64,000 nucleotides of DNA from contig NZ_JAJSOK010000010.1 of assembly GCF_021283305.1 (NCBI RefSeq), positions 95,043 to 159,042 of the forward strand. Reading direction: 5' to 3'. Positions 26,497-35,872 of this stretch are shown here, piece after piece; within the stretch, counting starts at the first letter, position 1, and each line of letters begins with the position of its first letter. Source of the DNA: Pseudonocardia kujensis (GTDB lineage Bacteria; Actinomycetota; Actinomycetes; Mycobacteriales; Pseudonocardiaceae). The notes under the pieces were generated by a model. That model did no database searches and was not told the DNA's origin. It was given only the letters and a program-made list of their open reading frames with translations. The translations under genes and the position numbers were made by a program.

Positions 26497-29088
26497 GTGG
26501 TTGCGCCGGCTCCTCGGGAGGAGGAACGCATCACGACACCGGCAGCGGTGGAACCACACCTTCCCGACGTCGGGACGGCGTCCCGGCAGTCGGGCCGGTG
26601 GGCACGGGCCCTGCGCCTGACCCGGCGTGCCCCGGTGACCGTGCTGCTCGTCGTGACGATCTGGGTGCTCGGGGCCGCCACCGGCAGCCTGCTGCACGGC
26701 CCCTCGCCCGCGCTGGCCTCGGCGATCGGCGCGGGGCTCGACCCGATCCGCTCGGGGGCCTGGTGGGGCCTCGCGACCTCGGCGCTCTGGTGTCGGGGGG
26801 CGGCCTCGTACGTGTTGTCGACGCTGATGATCGTTGCCCTGCTGCCGGTGGCCGAACGCCGCCTCGGGAGCCTGCGGGCCGCCGGGCTGGCCCTCGTCGT
26901 CCAGGTCGCCGGCTCGGCGGTGGGCCTGCTCTGGGTGTGGCTGCTCGACCGGTACGCCGACGGGCGGTGGGCCGATCAGCTGGCCGTCTCCGTGGCCGTC
27001 GGACCGGGCACCGCGGTCGTCGGGGTCACCCTCGCGGCGAGCGCCTGCCTGGCCGCGCTGTGGCGCCGCAGGCTGCGCCTGGTGCTGGTCATCGCACTGC
27101 TGATGCTGGTGCTCTACTCGGGGTTGATCGGCGACCTGCTGCGGTTGTGCACCGGCCTGCTCGGGCTCGCGGTGGGCGCGCTGCTGTACGGACGGATCCA
27201 CGGCGCCGAGGTGCCGGTCGTGTCCCGGCCCTCACGGGCGGAGCGGCGGATCCTGGTGGCGCTGGTGGTCGCGGCGTCGGCACTCGGCCCGCTGATCGCG
27301 GCCTGGGCCCAGTCGCGGGTGGGGCCGCTGTCGGTGCTGCGGTTCGTCTTCGCCGCGCCCCCTCCCGACGCGGCCACGGTCAAGCAGATCTGTGCGGCGG
27401 CCCTCGATCCCCGCGACGTGCGGGAGTGCGCGGAGCTGCAGGCGAGGTTGCGGTTCTCCGGGGTCGGGCCGGCCCTGCTGTCGGTCATGCCGGTGGTGCT
27501 GCTGCTGGTCGCGGCCGAGGGGCTCCGCCGCGGGCGTCGCGCGGCCTGGGGCCTGGCCGTCGGGCTGAACCTCGGGCTCGCCGCGCTCGCCGTGGTGCTG
27601 ATGACCAGCCACGCCCAGCAACGGATCGTCCTCGGTGTCGGGGCGCACCCGCGGGCGTGGCTCGCGATCCTCCTGCCGCTGGTCCAGCCGCTGCTGGTCG
27701 TCGTCGTCCTGCTGCTGACCCGCGCCCGGTTCGACGTCCGGGCGCCGCACGGCACGTACCGGGCGCTCCTGCGCGCGACCGTCGGAGCCCTCGTCGTCGC
27801 GGCCGCTGCCTACGTGGCCCTCGGCCTGATGCTGCGGGACGACTTCGACCCCGTTCCCGGTATCGGCGACCTGCTGCTCGACCTGCCGTTGCGGCTCGTC
27901 CCGCCGGGCTACCTCGTCGGGGTCGGCCCCGGCTTCCTGCCCGTCGACGACGGCGCCACCCTGCTCTACGAGTGGACCGGCCCCGCGGTGTGGCTCGTGC
28001 TGGCCGCGGCCGCGCTGCGGACGTTCCTGCGCAGCCGCCCGGACGTCGCCGCCTCCGACCTCGCCCGCGTGCGCGCCCTCCTCGGCGGCGGGGCGGGCGG
28101 GTCGTTGCAGTACATGGCCACCTGGCCAGGTCACGCCTACTGGTTCGGCCCCGACGCCACCGCGGCCGTGGCCTACCGCGTGATCGGCGGGGTGGCCCTG
28201 ACCACGGGCGGCCCGGTCGGACGGCCCGCGTCGGTCCCCGCAGCCGTCGCCGGGTTCGCCGCGCACTGCCGCCAGCAGGGATGGACGCCCTGCTTCTACA
28301 GCGTCGGCGCCGAGGTCGTCACCGCCGCGCGAACCCTGGGCTGGAGCGCGGTACAGGTGGCCGAGGAGACCCTGCTCCCCCTGCCGGAACTCACCTTCAC
28401 CGGGCGGAAGTGGCAGGACGTACGGACCGCACTGAACCGGGCCGCGAAGGCGGGGATCGCGGCGGAATGGACAACCTTCCGCGCCGCGCCCGTAGGGATC
28501 ACCGACCAGATCCGGGCGATCAGCGAGGAATGGGTGGCCGACAAGGGGCTGCCGGAAATGGGCTTCACCCTCGGTGGCATCGACGAGCTCGCCGACGACG
28601 AGGTGCGACTGCTGCTGGCCGTGGACGCCGACCGCTCCGTACACGGCGTGACGAGCTGGCTACCGGTCCGGCGCAACGGCCAGGTCATCGGCTGGACGCT
28701 CGACTTCATGCGCCGCCGCTCCGACGAGCAGGCCTTCCGCGGCGTCATGGAGTTCCTGATCGCCTCCGCCGCGACCGATCTCCGCGAAGAGGGCGCAGAG
28801 TTCCTCTCACTGTCCGGCGCCCCGCTCGCCCGCCTGGACCGCGGAGAGCCCATCGCGGGCCTGCAGAAACTCCTCGACGCGATCGGCCAGCGGCTCGAAC
28901 CCGTCTACGGATTCCGCTCGCTACTGGCGTTCAAGGCCAAGTTCCAGCCCGAGTACCGGCCCCTGTACCTCGCCTATCCCGACCCGACCGCACTGCCCGC
29001 GATCGGCAACGCCCTCGCCCGCGCCTACCTGCCCGACCTGCGCCCCACCCAAGCCGCCGCCCTCGCCCGCGCCCTCCTCGGCCGCTGA
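26497..29088 (+). CDS. MprF-like membrane protein with C-terminal phosphatidylglycerol lysyltransferase (DUF2156) domain
   Basis: About 863 aa. An N-terminal membrane half (first helix VTVLLVVTIWVLGAATGSLL, rhomboid-like spacing, about 12 helices to residue 530) precedes a soluble GNAT-fold domain typical of MprF/LysX: ATWPGHAYWFGPDATAAVAY, GWTPCFYSVGAEVV, ELTFTGRKWQDVRTALNRA, AISEEWVADKGLPEMGFTLG and LEPVYGFRSLLAFKAKFQPE. It probably aminoacylates phosphatidylglycerol and flips it, lowering surface charge. GTG 26497 with GGAGG at seven bases is chosen; an ATC codon at 26530 directly follows GGGAGGAGG and is an alternative rare start. Next to a penicillin-binding protein gene, hence an envelope role. 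Confidence 0.88.
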   Translation: MVAPAPREEERITTPAAVEPHLPDVGTASRQSGRWARALRLTRRAPVTVLLVVTIWVLGAATGSLLHGPSPALASAIGAGLDPIRSGAWWGLATSALWCRGAASYVLSTLMIVALLPVAERRLGSLRAAGLALVVQVAGSAVGLLWVWLLDRYADGRWADQLAVSVAVGPGTAVVGVTLAASACLAALWRRRLRLVLVIALLMLVLYSGLIGDLLRLCTGLLGLAVGALLYGRIHGAEVPVVSRPSRAERRILVALVVAASALGPLIAAWAQSRVGPLSVLRFVFAAPPPDAATVKQICAAALDPRDVRECAELQARLRFSGVGPALLSVMPVVLLLVAAEGLRRGRRAAWGLAVGLNLGLAALAVVLMTSHAQQRIVLGVGAHPRAWLAILLPLVQPLLVVVVLLLTRARFDVRAPHGTYRALLRATVGALVVAAAAYVALGLMLRDDFDPVPGIGDLLLDLPLRLVPPGYLVGVGPGFLPVDDGATLLYEWTGPAVWLVLAAAALRTFLRSRPDVAASDLARVRALLGGGAGGSLQYMATWPGHAYWFGPDATAAVAYRVIGGVALTTGGPVGRPASVPAAVAGFAAHCRQQGWTPCFYSVGAEVVTAARTLGWSAVQVAEETLLPLPELTFTGRKWQDVRTALNRAAKAGIAAEWTTFRAAPVGITDQIRAISEEWVADKGLPEMGFTLGGIDELADDEVRLLLAVDADRSVHGVTSWLPVRRNGQVIGWTLDFMRRRSDEQAFRGVMEFLIASAATDLREEGAEFLSLSGAPLARLDRGEPIAGLQKLLDAIGQRLEPVYGFRSLLAFKAKFQPEYRPLYLAYPDPTALPAIGNALARAYLPDLRPTQAAALARALLGR

Positions 29089-29225
29089 CCGACGGTGGCG
29101 TGAGCGTTTACCCTCCGCTTCCCGTGGCGCCGCTAGCGTCTCGTAGCGTGGAGCCGGAGGCAGCGACGACTCGAGACCTCCGCCGTCGGGAACCGGGCGG
29201 ACCAGGCCGCAGGAGCAGAACGCCG

Positions 29226-31520
29226 ATGCGGACGCTCGGGCCGGGTGCAGCCAGGCGCCTCATTCGGTTGGGCGTCCTGTGCGTCGTCGGTGGGGTGCTG
29301 CTGGCCGGCATGGTGTTCCCGGTCGTGTCGGGCCTCGGCCTGACCGCGGGCGAGGCCGGGGCCGGCGGGCCGAGCGTCCCGGCGATCCTGGCCGACCGGG
29401 ACGTCCCCCTCACCACGACGGTGACGGACGACAACGGCGAGCCGATCGCCTACCTGTTCGACCAGGACCGGCGGCCGACGCCGTCGGCGACCATCTCCCC
29501 GGCGATGAAGGCCGCGATCGTGGCCGTCGAGGACCGCCGCTTCTACCAGCACAGCGGGGTCGACCCGCAGGGTGTGCTCCGCGCCCTCCTGCACAACGGC
29601 GAGAGCACCTCCCAACAGGGCGGGTCCACGCTCAGCCAGCAGTACGTGAAGAACTACACGCTCGACACCGCCACCACCGCCGCGGAGCGAACCGCCGCAA
29701 CCGCGCCCACCTACGCGCGCAAGCTCTCCGAGGCCCGCCTCGCGGTGGCGGTGGACCGGGCGCTCGGCAAGGACGAGATCCTGACCCGGTACCTGAACAT
29801 CGTGTACTTCGGCAACGGGGCCTACGGCGTGGGAACCGCGGCCCGAACCTACTTCGACACCACCCCGGACCGGCTGACCGTGGCACAGGCCGCCCTGCTC
29901 GCCGGGATGGTGCAGAGCCCCACCGCCTACGATCCGCTTCGCCACCCCGCGGCGGCGACCGCGCGGCGCAACGAGGTCATCCAGCTCATGGCCGGGCAAG
30001 GGGTGGTCACGCCGGTCCAGGCCGCGGCCTCGAGCGCCGAGCCGCTGGGTGTGCCCGCGGTGGTGAACCCACCCGCGGAGGGCTGCGCGGGCGCCGGGGA
30101 CGCCGGCCACTTCTGCGCCTACGTGGTCGACTACCTCACCAGGGCCGGCTTCTCTCTGGGCCAGCTCGACCGGGGCGGATACATCATCCGCACCACCCTC
30201 GACCGCGCAGCCCTGGCCGCGGCCAAGGCCGCCGTGGACGCCCAGGTCCCGCCGCGCACCCCGCACATCGCCGACGTCCTGTCGATCGTCGAGCCGGGCG
30301 CCACGGGCCACCGCGTGGTCGCGATGGCCGCCAACCGGACCTACGGCCCCGACGCCGCCGCCGGCCAGAGCAGCTACGGGCTTCCCTACACCCCGGAGAA
30401 CCTGGGGGCGGGCTCGGTCTACAAGATCTTCACCGCGGCCGCCGCCCTGGAGAAGGGCCTCGGGATCGACACCGTGCTCGACGTCCCCGCCAGCGGCTGG
30501 ACCACCCCGTTCTTCGCCAACGCCGGCGTCCCGGTCCCGATCCACAACGCGGGCAACTACGCCTCACGCCTCAGCTTGCAGGACGCGCTCGCCCAGTCGC
30601 CCAACACCGCCTTCGTCGCCCTCGAGCAGTACACCGGGGTCCCCGCCGTGGTCGACATGGCGGTGCGCCTGGGGATGACGTCCCTGGCCGACACCCCGAC
30701 CGGGTCGAGGACCGGGTCGCCGTCGATCGCCACGGTCACCAAGGCCCAGAACCACGCCTCGTTCACCCTGGGCGACACCCCGACCAGCGCGCTGGAGCTG
30801 GCCAACGTCGCGGCCACACTCGCCAGCCACGGGACCTGGTGCCCGCCCGACCCGATCGCCGCGATCACCGACCGCACCGGCACCGCCGTCCCGCTCCCCG
30901 GGCCGGCGTGCAACCAGGCCGTCTCCCCCCAGCTCGCCGACACCCTACTCACCGGCCTGAGCAAGGACGACCAGCCCGGCGGCACGTCGGCGGCGGCGGC
31001 GCGCGCCGCAAACTGGAACCGGCCGGTCGCGGCGAAGACCGGGACCACACAGAACTACGAGTCCGCCGCGTTCGTCGGCGCGACCCCGCAGCTCGCCGGC
31101 GCCACCATCGTCTTCGACGACTCCCCCTCCCCCGCCCCGATCTGCGTCGGATCGCCCCCGCACACCTGCTCGGGCGGCAACATCTACGGCGGGCTCACCC
31201 CGGCGGCCACCTGGTACCAGGCGATGACCCGCATCCTCGGCGACCAGCCTCCGCTTCCGCTGCCTGCGACCGACAGCCAATACGTCACGGGGGGTGCCAT
31301 CGCCTCGATCCCCGACGTCGTCGGGCAGGACCTCGAGACAGCGACCGACACGCTGCGGCGGGCCGGTTTCGGCGTCGAAACCTCGTCGGTCGACAACCTC
31401 GCCCCTGCGGACACGGTCATGGGCGAGTCCCCCCGCGGAGACAGCCTTGTCGGCCGGACCGTGCACCTCGACGTGAGCAGCGGTCGCGTGCCGCCACCCC
31501 CGGCGGCCCCCGGCCGGTAG
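29226..31520 (+). CDS. Bifunctional class A penicillin-binding protein with PASTA domain
   Basis: A 764-aa peptidoglycan polymerase/crosslinker. A signal anchor (GVLCVVGGVLLAGMVFPVV) is followed by a GT51 transglycosylase domain with VEDRRFYQHSGVD, GGSTLSQQYVKNYT and KDEILTRYLNIVYFGNGAYG. The transpeptidase domain carries Ser397 in GAGSVYKIF (SxxK), SPN in QSPNTAF and K604-TG in VAAKTGTTQNY, all intact. One PASTA repeat (SIPDVVGQDLETATDTLRRA) closes the protein before a Pro-rich tail. Start ATG 29226 with AGGAG at ten bases. Confidence 0.95.
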   Translation: MRTLGPGAARRLIRLGVLCVVGGVLLAGMVFPVVSGLGLTAGEAGAGGPSVPAILADRDVPLTTTVTDDNGEPIAYLFDQDRRPTPSATISPAMKAAIVAVEDRRFYQHSGVDPQGVLRALLHNGESTSQQGGSTLSQQYVKNYTLDTATTAAERTAATAPTYARKLSEARLAVAVDRALGKDEILTRYLNIVYFGNGAYGVGTAARTYFDTTPDRLTVAQAALLAGMVQSPTAYDPLRHPAAATARRNEVIQLMAGQGVVTPVQAAASSAEPLGVPAVVNPPAEGCAGAGDAGHFCAYVVDYLTRAGFSLGQLDRGGYIIRTTLDRAALAAAKAAVDAQVPPRTPHIADVLSIVEPGATGHRVVAMAANRTYGPDAAAGQSSYGLPYTPENLGAGSVYKIFTAAAALEKGLGIDTVLDVPASGWTTPFFANAGVPVPIHNAGNYASRLSLQDALAQSPNTAFVALEQYTGVPAVVDMAVRLGMTSLADTPTGSRTGSPSIATVTKAQNHASFTLGDTPTSALELANVAATLASHGTWCPPDPIAAITDRTGTAVPLPGPACNQAVSPQLADTLLTGLSKDDQPGGTSAAAARAANWNRPVAAKTGTTQNYESAAFVGATPQLAGATIVFDDSPSPAPICVGSPPHTCSGGNIYGGLTPAATWYQAMTRILGDQPPLPLPATDSQYVTGGAIASIPDVVGQDLETATDTLRRAGFGVETSSVDNLAPADTVMGESPRGDSLVGRTVHLDVSSGRVPPPPAAPGR

Positions 31521-31696
31521 GACCGCAGCATCGCCATCGTCCATCGACCGTGCGGGATTTGCGCCGTCCAGGCTGGAAGCGTCATGCTGCTCGACCACAA
31601 AATCGCCCGCATGGATTCCGGGTGTGGGACTGAGACAGGACACCGCTCACCCGTCGCCGGGCCGCCACAGACCCGGCACGCCAGGCAGGAGTCGCG

Positions 31697-32617
31697 ATGC
31701 CGCGTCACCGCACCGCTCGACCGGGTACGCGTTCGCGCGGGCTGCGCACCGGTTTCGTGGCCCTGCTGAGCTTCGGGGCCGCCCTCGCCCTGCTCCCCAG
31801 CGCGGTTCCGGTCACCACGCCGACCATGCACTCCGGCAGCAACGTCCCGCGCCCGGTCGCCGTGGGCGCGAGCGGGCCGACGGCCGACGGGTGCGCCACG
31901 ATGTCCGCGACAACGATGAACCGGCTGAGCGCGGGCCTGCCGCCGGGCAGCGTCTCGGTGGCCGGACTGAATCTGGACACCGGCACCCGCGTGCGCTATG
32001 ACGCCGCCGCGCAGGTCGTCACCGCGAGCGTCATCAAGCTCGACATCCTCGAAGCGCTGCTGCTGGCCCACCAAGACGACGGCACGGTCCTCGCCGGCCC
32101 CGAGCTGGGTCAGGCCACCGCGATGATCGTCAACAGCGACAACGACGCCGCGACCGCACTCTGGAACGCCGTGGGCGGCCACGGGTCCGGGCTGCAGGAG
32201 GCCACCGACCGGCTCGGCGCCGACGCCACCACCACGGACCCGAACGGCTACTGGGGCCTGTCGGTCAGCGACGCCGACGACCAGCTCACTCTGCTGACCA
32301 ACCTGGTCGATGACGGTCCGCTCACGCCGAGCGACCGCCGACTCGCCCTGGACCTGATGTCGCGGGTCGAACCCGACCAGGCCTGGGGCGTCAGCGTGAT
32401 TGCCGACCCGGCCACGACCACCGCGTTGAAGGACGGCTGGCTCGACATCGACGACGACGACGGCCGCTGGGCCACCGGGAGCGTCGGCGTGCTCACCCTG
32501 CACGGTCACCGGGTCCTGCTCGCCGTGCTCACTCAGCACAACTCCACTGAGCAGGAGGGAATCACCCTCGTCGAGGCCATGGCCCGCGCAGCCGGCACGA
32601 CCCTCGCCTGCTCCTGA
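31697..32617 (+). CDS. Secreted class A beta-lactamase-fold serine hydrolase, probably not a beta-lactamase
   Basis: A 306-aa exported protein: Arg-rich start, hydrophobic stretch GFVALLSFGAALALLPSAV, then Ala-rich cleavage region. Active-site motifs of the penicillin-recognising fold are SVIK (Ser111, Lys114) and SDN (147-149). The third motif is KDG (245-247) in place of KTG, and no ExxLN omega-loop motif is visible (the region reads GYWGLSVSDADDQLTLL), so deacylation would be poor. A cell-wall carboxypeptidase-like or regulatory function is more likely than resistance. AGGAG precedes ATG 31697. It lies between a PBP gene and murT/gatD. Confidence 0.85.
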   Translation: MPRHRTARPGTRSRGLRTGFVALLSFGAALALLPSAVPVTTPTMHSGSNVPRPVAVGASGPTADGCATMSATTMNRLSAGLPPGSVSVAGLNLDTGTRVRYDAAAQVVTASVIKLDILEALLLAHQDDGTVLAGPELGQATAMIVNSDNDAATALWNAVGGHGSGLQEATDRLGADATTTDPNGYWGLSVSDADDQLTLLTNLVDDGPLTPSDRRLALDLMSRVEPDQAWGVSVIADPATTTALKDGWLDIDDDDGRWATGSVGVLTLHGHRVLLAVLTQHNSTEQEGITLVEAMARAAGTTLACS

Positions 32618-33016
32618 AGACCGAGGGGCCAGCTGCGCCTTCCGCCGTGGTTACGGCCGGGACGGGGTTGCGCCAGCCATCCGGGTGCAAAACCCTGAAA
32701 TGGTTCCTGATTGGACATGGCGGACAATCGTGCGGGCGAGATTCACGCTAGGACGCCGGAGCACCGGTGGGCTGCTCACCGCACGTAGGAAGGGGAGACA
32801 CCGGTAGTGACGTGCTCCCGGCAGGCATGCAAGGAACTAGGTCGAGGAACCTCGCGTCGATACGAGCGCGGGCTGGCTGTCAGGCTACTTGCCGGCGGTC
32901 CTGCTCCACTTACGTATTCAGAGCAAGTGGATGCGCTTGCCCGATGCCTCAGAGCATTCGTGTCGTGGGGCCAGTGGTTGCGGTCCTCGTCCAGGTGGTG
33001 ACCATACTTACCGTTT
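32618..33016. other. Intergenic region before murT
   Basis: About 400 bases without a supported gene; the open frames lack family features. A promoter for murT-gatD is expected here, but no confident -35/-10 was identified. No tRNA or riboswitch was seen. Confidence 0.45.
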
Positions 33017-34279
33017 GTGACAGGCATGGTTGCCGAGCAACGCTTTTGGGTGGCGCGCCACGCCGGGAAGCTGACCTCGACCTTGTCGCGCCGCCTCGGT
33101 CGGGGCGAGGGCGCCGTTATCGGAGGTCGCGTCGCTCTCGCGCTGGACCCTGGTGCCCTGCGTCGGCTCGCCCGCGAGCGCCGGATCGCCCTCGTGTCGG
33201 GCACGAACGGGAAGACTACGACCAGCCACCTGCTGGCAGCGGTCCTGCGCACTCTAGGCCCTGTCGCTCACAACGCCACCGGGGCGAACATGCCTGATGG
33301 CGCGCTCGCGGCACTGGCCGACGCTCCCGACGCGCAGCTGGCGGTCCTGGAGGTCGACGAGCTGCATGTCGCCACTGTCGCCGGAGCGGTGGACCCGCGG
33401 GTTGTGGTGCTGGGGAACCTCAGCCGCGACCAGCTCGACCGAGGTAACGAGGTCCGCGCCGTCGCGGCAGCGCTCGCGCAGGCGCTGCGCCATCATCCCG
33501 ACACCTGGGTGGTCGCCAACGCCGACGACCCGATGGTGGTGTGGGCAGCGCGCGCGGCAGCCCGAACGGTGTGGGTTTCGGCCGGGTCGGGCTGGTCGGG
33601 CGACACCGCAGGTTGCCCGCGCTGCGGGGAACCGCTGCGTCTGACGCTCGGCCGCGCCTGGGGCTGCCGCTGTGGTCTGGTCCGGCCGCGCCCGCAGTGG
33701 TCGGTTCGGCGAGAGGACTGTGCGCTCACCGATGACGAGGGGCTGTCGGTTCCGCTGTCACTGCACTTGCCCGGTGCGTTCAATCTGGGCAACGCAGCCC
33801 TCGCCCTCGTCGCTGGGGCCGTCCTCGGGGCTGATCCGCTCGTCGCGGCGGCCGGACTTGCCAACGTCTCGAACGTCGGCGATCGCTACCGGAAGGTCCG
33901 CCGCGGTCGGCACGAGCTGCGGCTGCTGATGGCCAAAAATCCGGCGGGATGGGCCGAGACCTTGCCGTTGCTGGAGCCGGACGCGAGCCTGCTGCTGGTG
34001 ATCAACGCCAGGGAGGCCGACGGGCGCGACACCTCGTGGCTGTGGGACGTCCCGTTCGAACAGCTCACCAGCCGTCCCGGCGTCGCAACCGACGTCGTCG
34101 CGGCCGGCGAACGGGCGCACGACCTGGGCCTTCGGCTCGACTACGGGCACGTCCGGCACACCACCGTCACGGACCCGGTCGATGCGCTCGCATGTCTACC
34201 GCCCGGAAAGGTCGAGGTCGTGGCGAACTACACGGCGTTCCGCACCCTCGCCCGCCGACTCGCCACGGAGCACACGTGA
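33017..34279 (+). CDS. murT: Lipid II isoglutaminyl synthase subunit MurT
   Basis: Mur-ligase-fold subunit that amidates D-iGlu of lipid II with ammonia from GatD. The ATP loop is ALVSGTNGKTTTSHLLAAVL, followed by GANMPDGALAALAD and VLEVDELHVA; NLSRDQLDRGNE is the central ligase motif. A four-Cys zinc ribbon (CPRCGE...WGCRCG, about residues 197-220) sits in the insertion typical of MurT, and the C-terminal domain has VSNVGDRYRKVRRG and LLVINAREADGRDTSWLWDV. 420 aa. GTG 33017; ATG 33026 is an equally possible start. It overlaps gatD by four bases. Confidence 0.95.
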   Translation: MTGMVAEQRFWVARHAGKLTSTLSRRLGRGEGAVIGGRVALALDPGALRRLARERRIALVSGTNGKTTTSHLLAAVLRTLGPVAHNATGANMPDGALAALADAPDAQLAVLEVDELHVATVAGAVDPRVVVLGNLSRDQLDRGNEVRAVAAALAQALRHHPDTWVVANADDPMVVWAARAAARTVWVSAGSGWSGDTAGCPRCGEPLRLTLGRAWGCRCGLVRPRPQWSVRREDCALTDDEGLSVPLSLHLPGAFNLGNAALALVAGAVLGADPLVAAAGLANVSNVGDRYRKVRRGRHELRLLMAKNPAGWAETLPLLEPDASLLLVINAREADGRDTSWLWDVPFEQLTSRPGVATDVVAAGERAHDLGLRLDYGHVRHTTVTDPVDALACLPPGKVEVVANYTAFRTLARRLATEHT

Positions 34280-35058
34280 GCGCCCCCACCGCGGCGGATC
34301 TCGCGATTGCCGTGCTGCTCCCCGATGTGCTCGGCACCTACTCCGACGCGGGAAACGCCGTCGTTCTCGCCGAACGAGCGCGTCGCCGTGGAGTGTCCAC
34401 GCAACTGCTCACCGTCACCCTCGCCGACGCGCCACCCCACGGCGCCGATGTCTACGTCCTCGGCGGCGGCGAGGACGCCGCGCTGCCCGCCGCGGCCCGC
34501 TGGCTGCTGCGCCACCGGATGCGCGACGCGCTCGCCGAAGCCCGAGCAGTGCTCGCCGTCTGCGCGGGATTCCAACTGCTCGGCAGCACGATCACCGATC
34601 TGGCCGGCCGCGTAGTTCAGGGCCTCGAGGTACTCGACGCCGACACCGCCCCGGGACGTGAACGTGCCGTCGGCGAAGTCGTCGCGTCGGCGACCGTCGC
34701 CACGATAGGTGAACTCACCGGCTTCGAAAACCACCGCGGCCACACCACACTCGGTCCGGCAGTGCAACCCCTGGCAGTCCCGACGCGCGGAACCGGCAAC
34801 GGCACCCAACAGCACGGACGTCCCAGCGAGGGAGCGCTGAGCGGGGCCATCGTCGCAACCTATCTGCACGGCCCGGTCCTGGCCCGCAACCCCTCACTAG
34901 CCGACCACCTGCTCGCACTGGCCACCGGCCTGGACCAGCCTCCGCTCGACCTGCCCGACCAAGAACCGCTACGTCGCGCCTACCTCGAGACCTCACCCCA
35001 CGCTCGCGGGCGTCGCTGGCGGCCCATCGGTCGAAACCGCTCGCGAAGACGTGGCTGA
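34276..35058 (+). CDS. gatD: Lipid II isoglutaminyl synthase glutaminase subunit GatD
   Basis: Class I glutamine amidotransferase partner of MurT, 260 aa. The nucleophile elbow is AVCAGFQLLGSTITD with the catalytic Cys; the glycine motif VYVLGGGEDAALPAAARWLL and the His segment ATYLHGPVLARNPSLADHLL are typical. ENHRGHT is the GatD substrate segment. GTG 34276 overlaps the murT stop (GTGA), so translation is coupled and the complex is made in equal amounts. Basic C-terminal tail of unknown role. Confidence 0.93.
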   Translation: MSAPTAADLAIAVLLPDVLGTYSDAGNAVVLAERARRRGVSTQLLTVTLADAPPHGADVYVLGGGEDAALPAAARWLLRHRMRDALAEARAVLAVCAGFQLLGSTITDLAGRVVQGLEVLDADTAPGRERAVGEVVASATVATIGELTGFENHRGHTTLGPAVQPLAVPTRGTGNGTQQHGRPSEGALSGAIVATYLHGPVLARNPSLADHLLALATGLDQPPLDLPDQEPLRRAYLETSPHARGRRWRPIGRNRSRRRG

Positions 35059-35306
35059 GTGAGACCGCGCGCAGGGAACGACGGCGTGTTCGACTTCGCC
35101 GGCCGCTGCAGCGGATCGACCTGAGCTCCGTCGAGTGGGGTAGACCTTTCGTCTCTGACGAGGGGATGGGGTCTGCACCCGACCTGAAGTGGGGGCGAAT
35201 CTCACGACGCGGGGGACAGCACGATCGTTCCCCGGCTCCCTGACCGGCAGAGTTCTCGGCACCGGGAGGAACCAGCCGAGCCCGCCCAACGCCCCGAGGA
35301 GCCCCG

Positions 35307-35564
35307 ATGTCGCACTGGAACAGCCACGAGGACCGCCACCACGAGTCCAGCTACAGCCACGACGACTCTCACCACCAGTCCAGCTACAGCCACGACGACT
35401 CTCACCACGAGTCCAGCTACAGCCACGAGTCCAGCTACAGCCACGAGTCCAGCTACAGCCACGAGTCCAGCTACAGCCACTGCGACAGCAACTACGACCA
35501 CGACGCGAGCTACGACCACTGCGCCGACTACAGCGACTCGCACCACTACGCCTGGGCGCACTGA
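35307..35564 (+). CDS. His/Ser/Tyr-rich repeat micro-protein
   Basis: An 85-residue protein of extreme composition with 19 His. SSYSH occurs six times (starting at 14, 25, 36, 42, 48 and 54), first in an 11-residue register with DDSHHE/Q and then as a pure SSYSHE hexapeptide. The C-terminus adds YDH, Cys-bearing and SHHYAWAH segments. There is no signal peptide or hydrophobic helix. ATG 35307 follows GAGGAG at six bases. High His, Asp and two Cys suggest metal binding or a structural low-complexity protein; no family was recognised. On DNA the core is an 18-base tandem repeat, so unit number probably varies among strains. Confidence 0.7.
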   Translation: MSHWNSHEDRHHESSYSHDDSHHQSSYSHDDSHHESSYSHESSYSHESSYSHESSYSHCDSNYDHDASYDHCADYSDSHHYAWAH

Positions 35565-35872
35565 CCGGCTCTTGACGTGACCCGCCGCCGCGCGACACCC
35601 CGTCCGGGTGCCGCGCTACGGCGTTTTGTGGTTGCCGGGTTCGGACCGCGCTGAGTCGAGCTCGCGGAGGATGGCGAGCCCGAGGGCGCCGCCAAGGCCC
35701 AGCGCGGACCCCGCGCACCACGGTGACAACACCCCCAGATCAACGACGACAAGGGCGACTAGTCATGCTGTGGCCGGTGGCCTGCAAGCCCCTCACCGAG
35801 CTTGATCAAGAAGGTGACGGGAGCGTTGGCCGTCCTGATCCGCTGGTCGGGTCGCGCCCTCGTCGGCTGCTC
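35565..35872. other. Intergenic region
   Basis: About 308 bases between the repeat micro-protein and the convergent reductase gene. No gene supported; CACCCCGTCCGGGTG near 35600 is a short inverted repeat and could serve as a weak terminator. Confidence 0.35.

Noticed and set aside
26530..26532. ATC start codon for the MprF-like gene
   Set aside because: It directly follows GGGAGGAGG, but GTG 26497 in the same frame has GGAGG at seven bases and is a standard start; kept only as an alternative.
26403..29220. Continuous frame running through the MprF-like gene in another register
   Set aside because: Arg/Gly/Pro-rich shadow; only its last part (from 29226) is a real gene, the penicillin-binding protein.
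32618..33016. Possible tRNA or RNA gene before murT
   Set aside because: No cloverleaf, T-arm motif or conserved RNA core could be formed.
35335..35480. Tandem repeats considered as a CRISPR array
   Set aside because: Units are 18 bases, contiguous without spacers, and in phase with a reading frame.
35202..35561. Val/Ala-rich antisense ORF opposite the SSYSH repeat
   Set aside because: It is the mechanical complement of the repeat; no ribosome site, and the His/Ser/Tyr frame has one.
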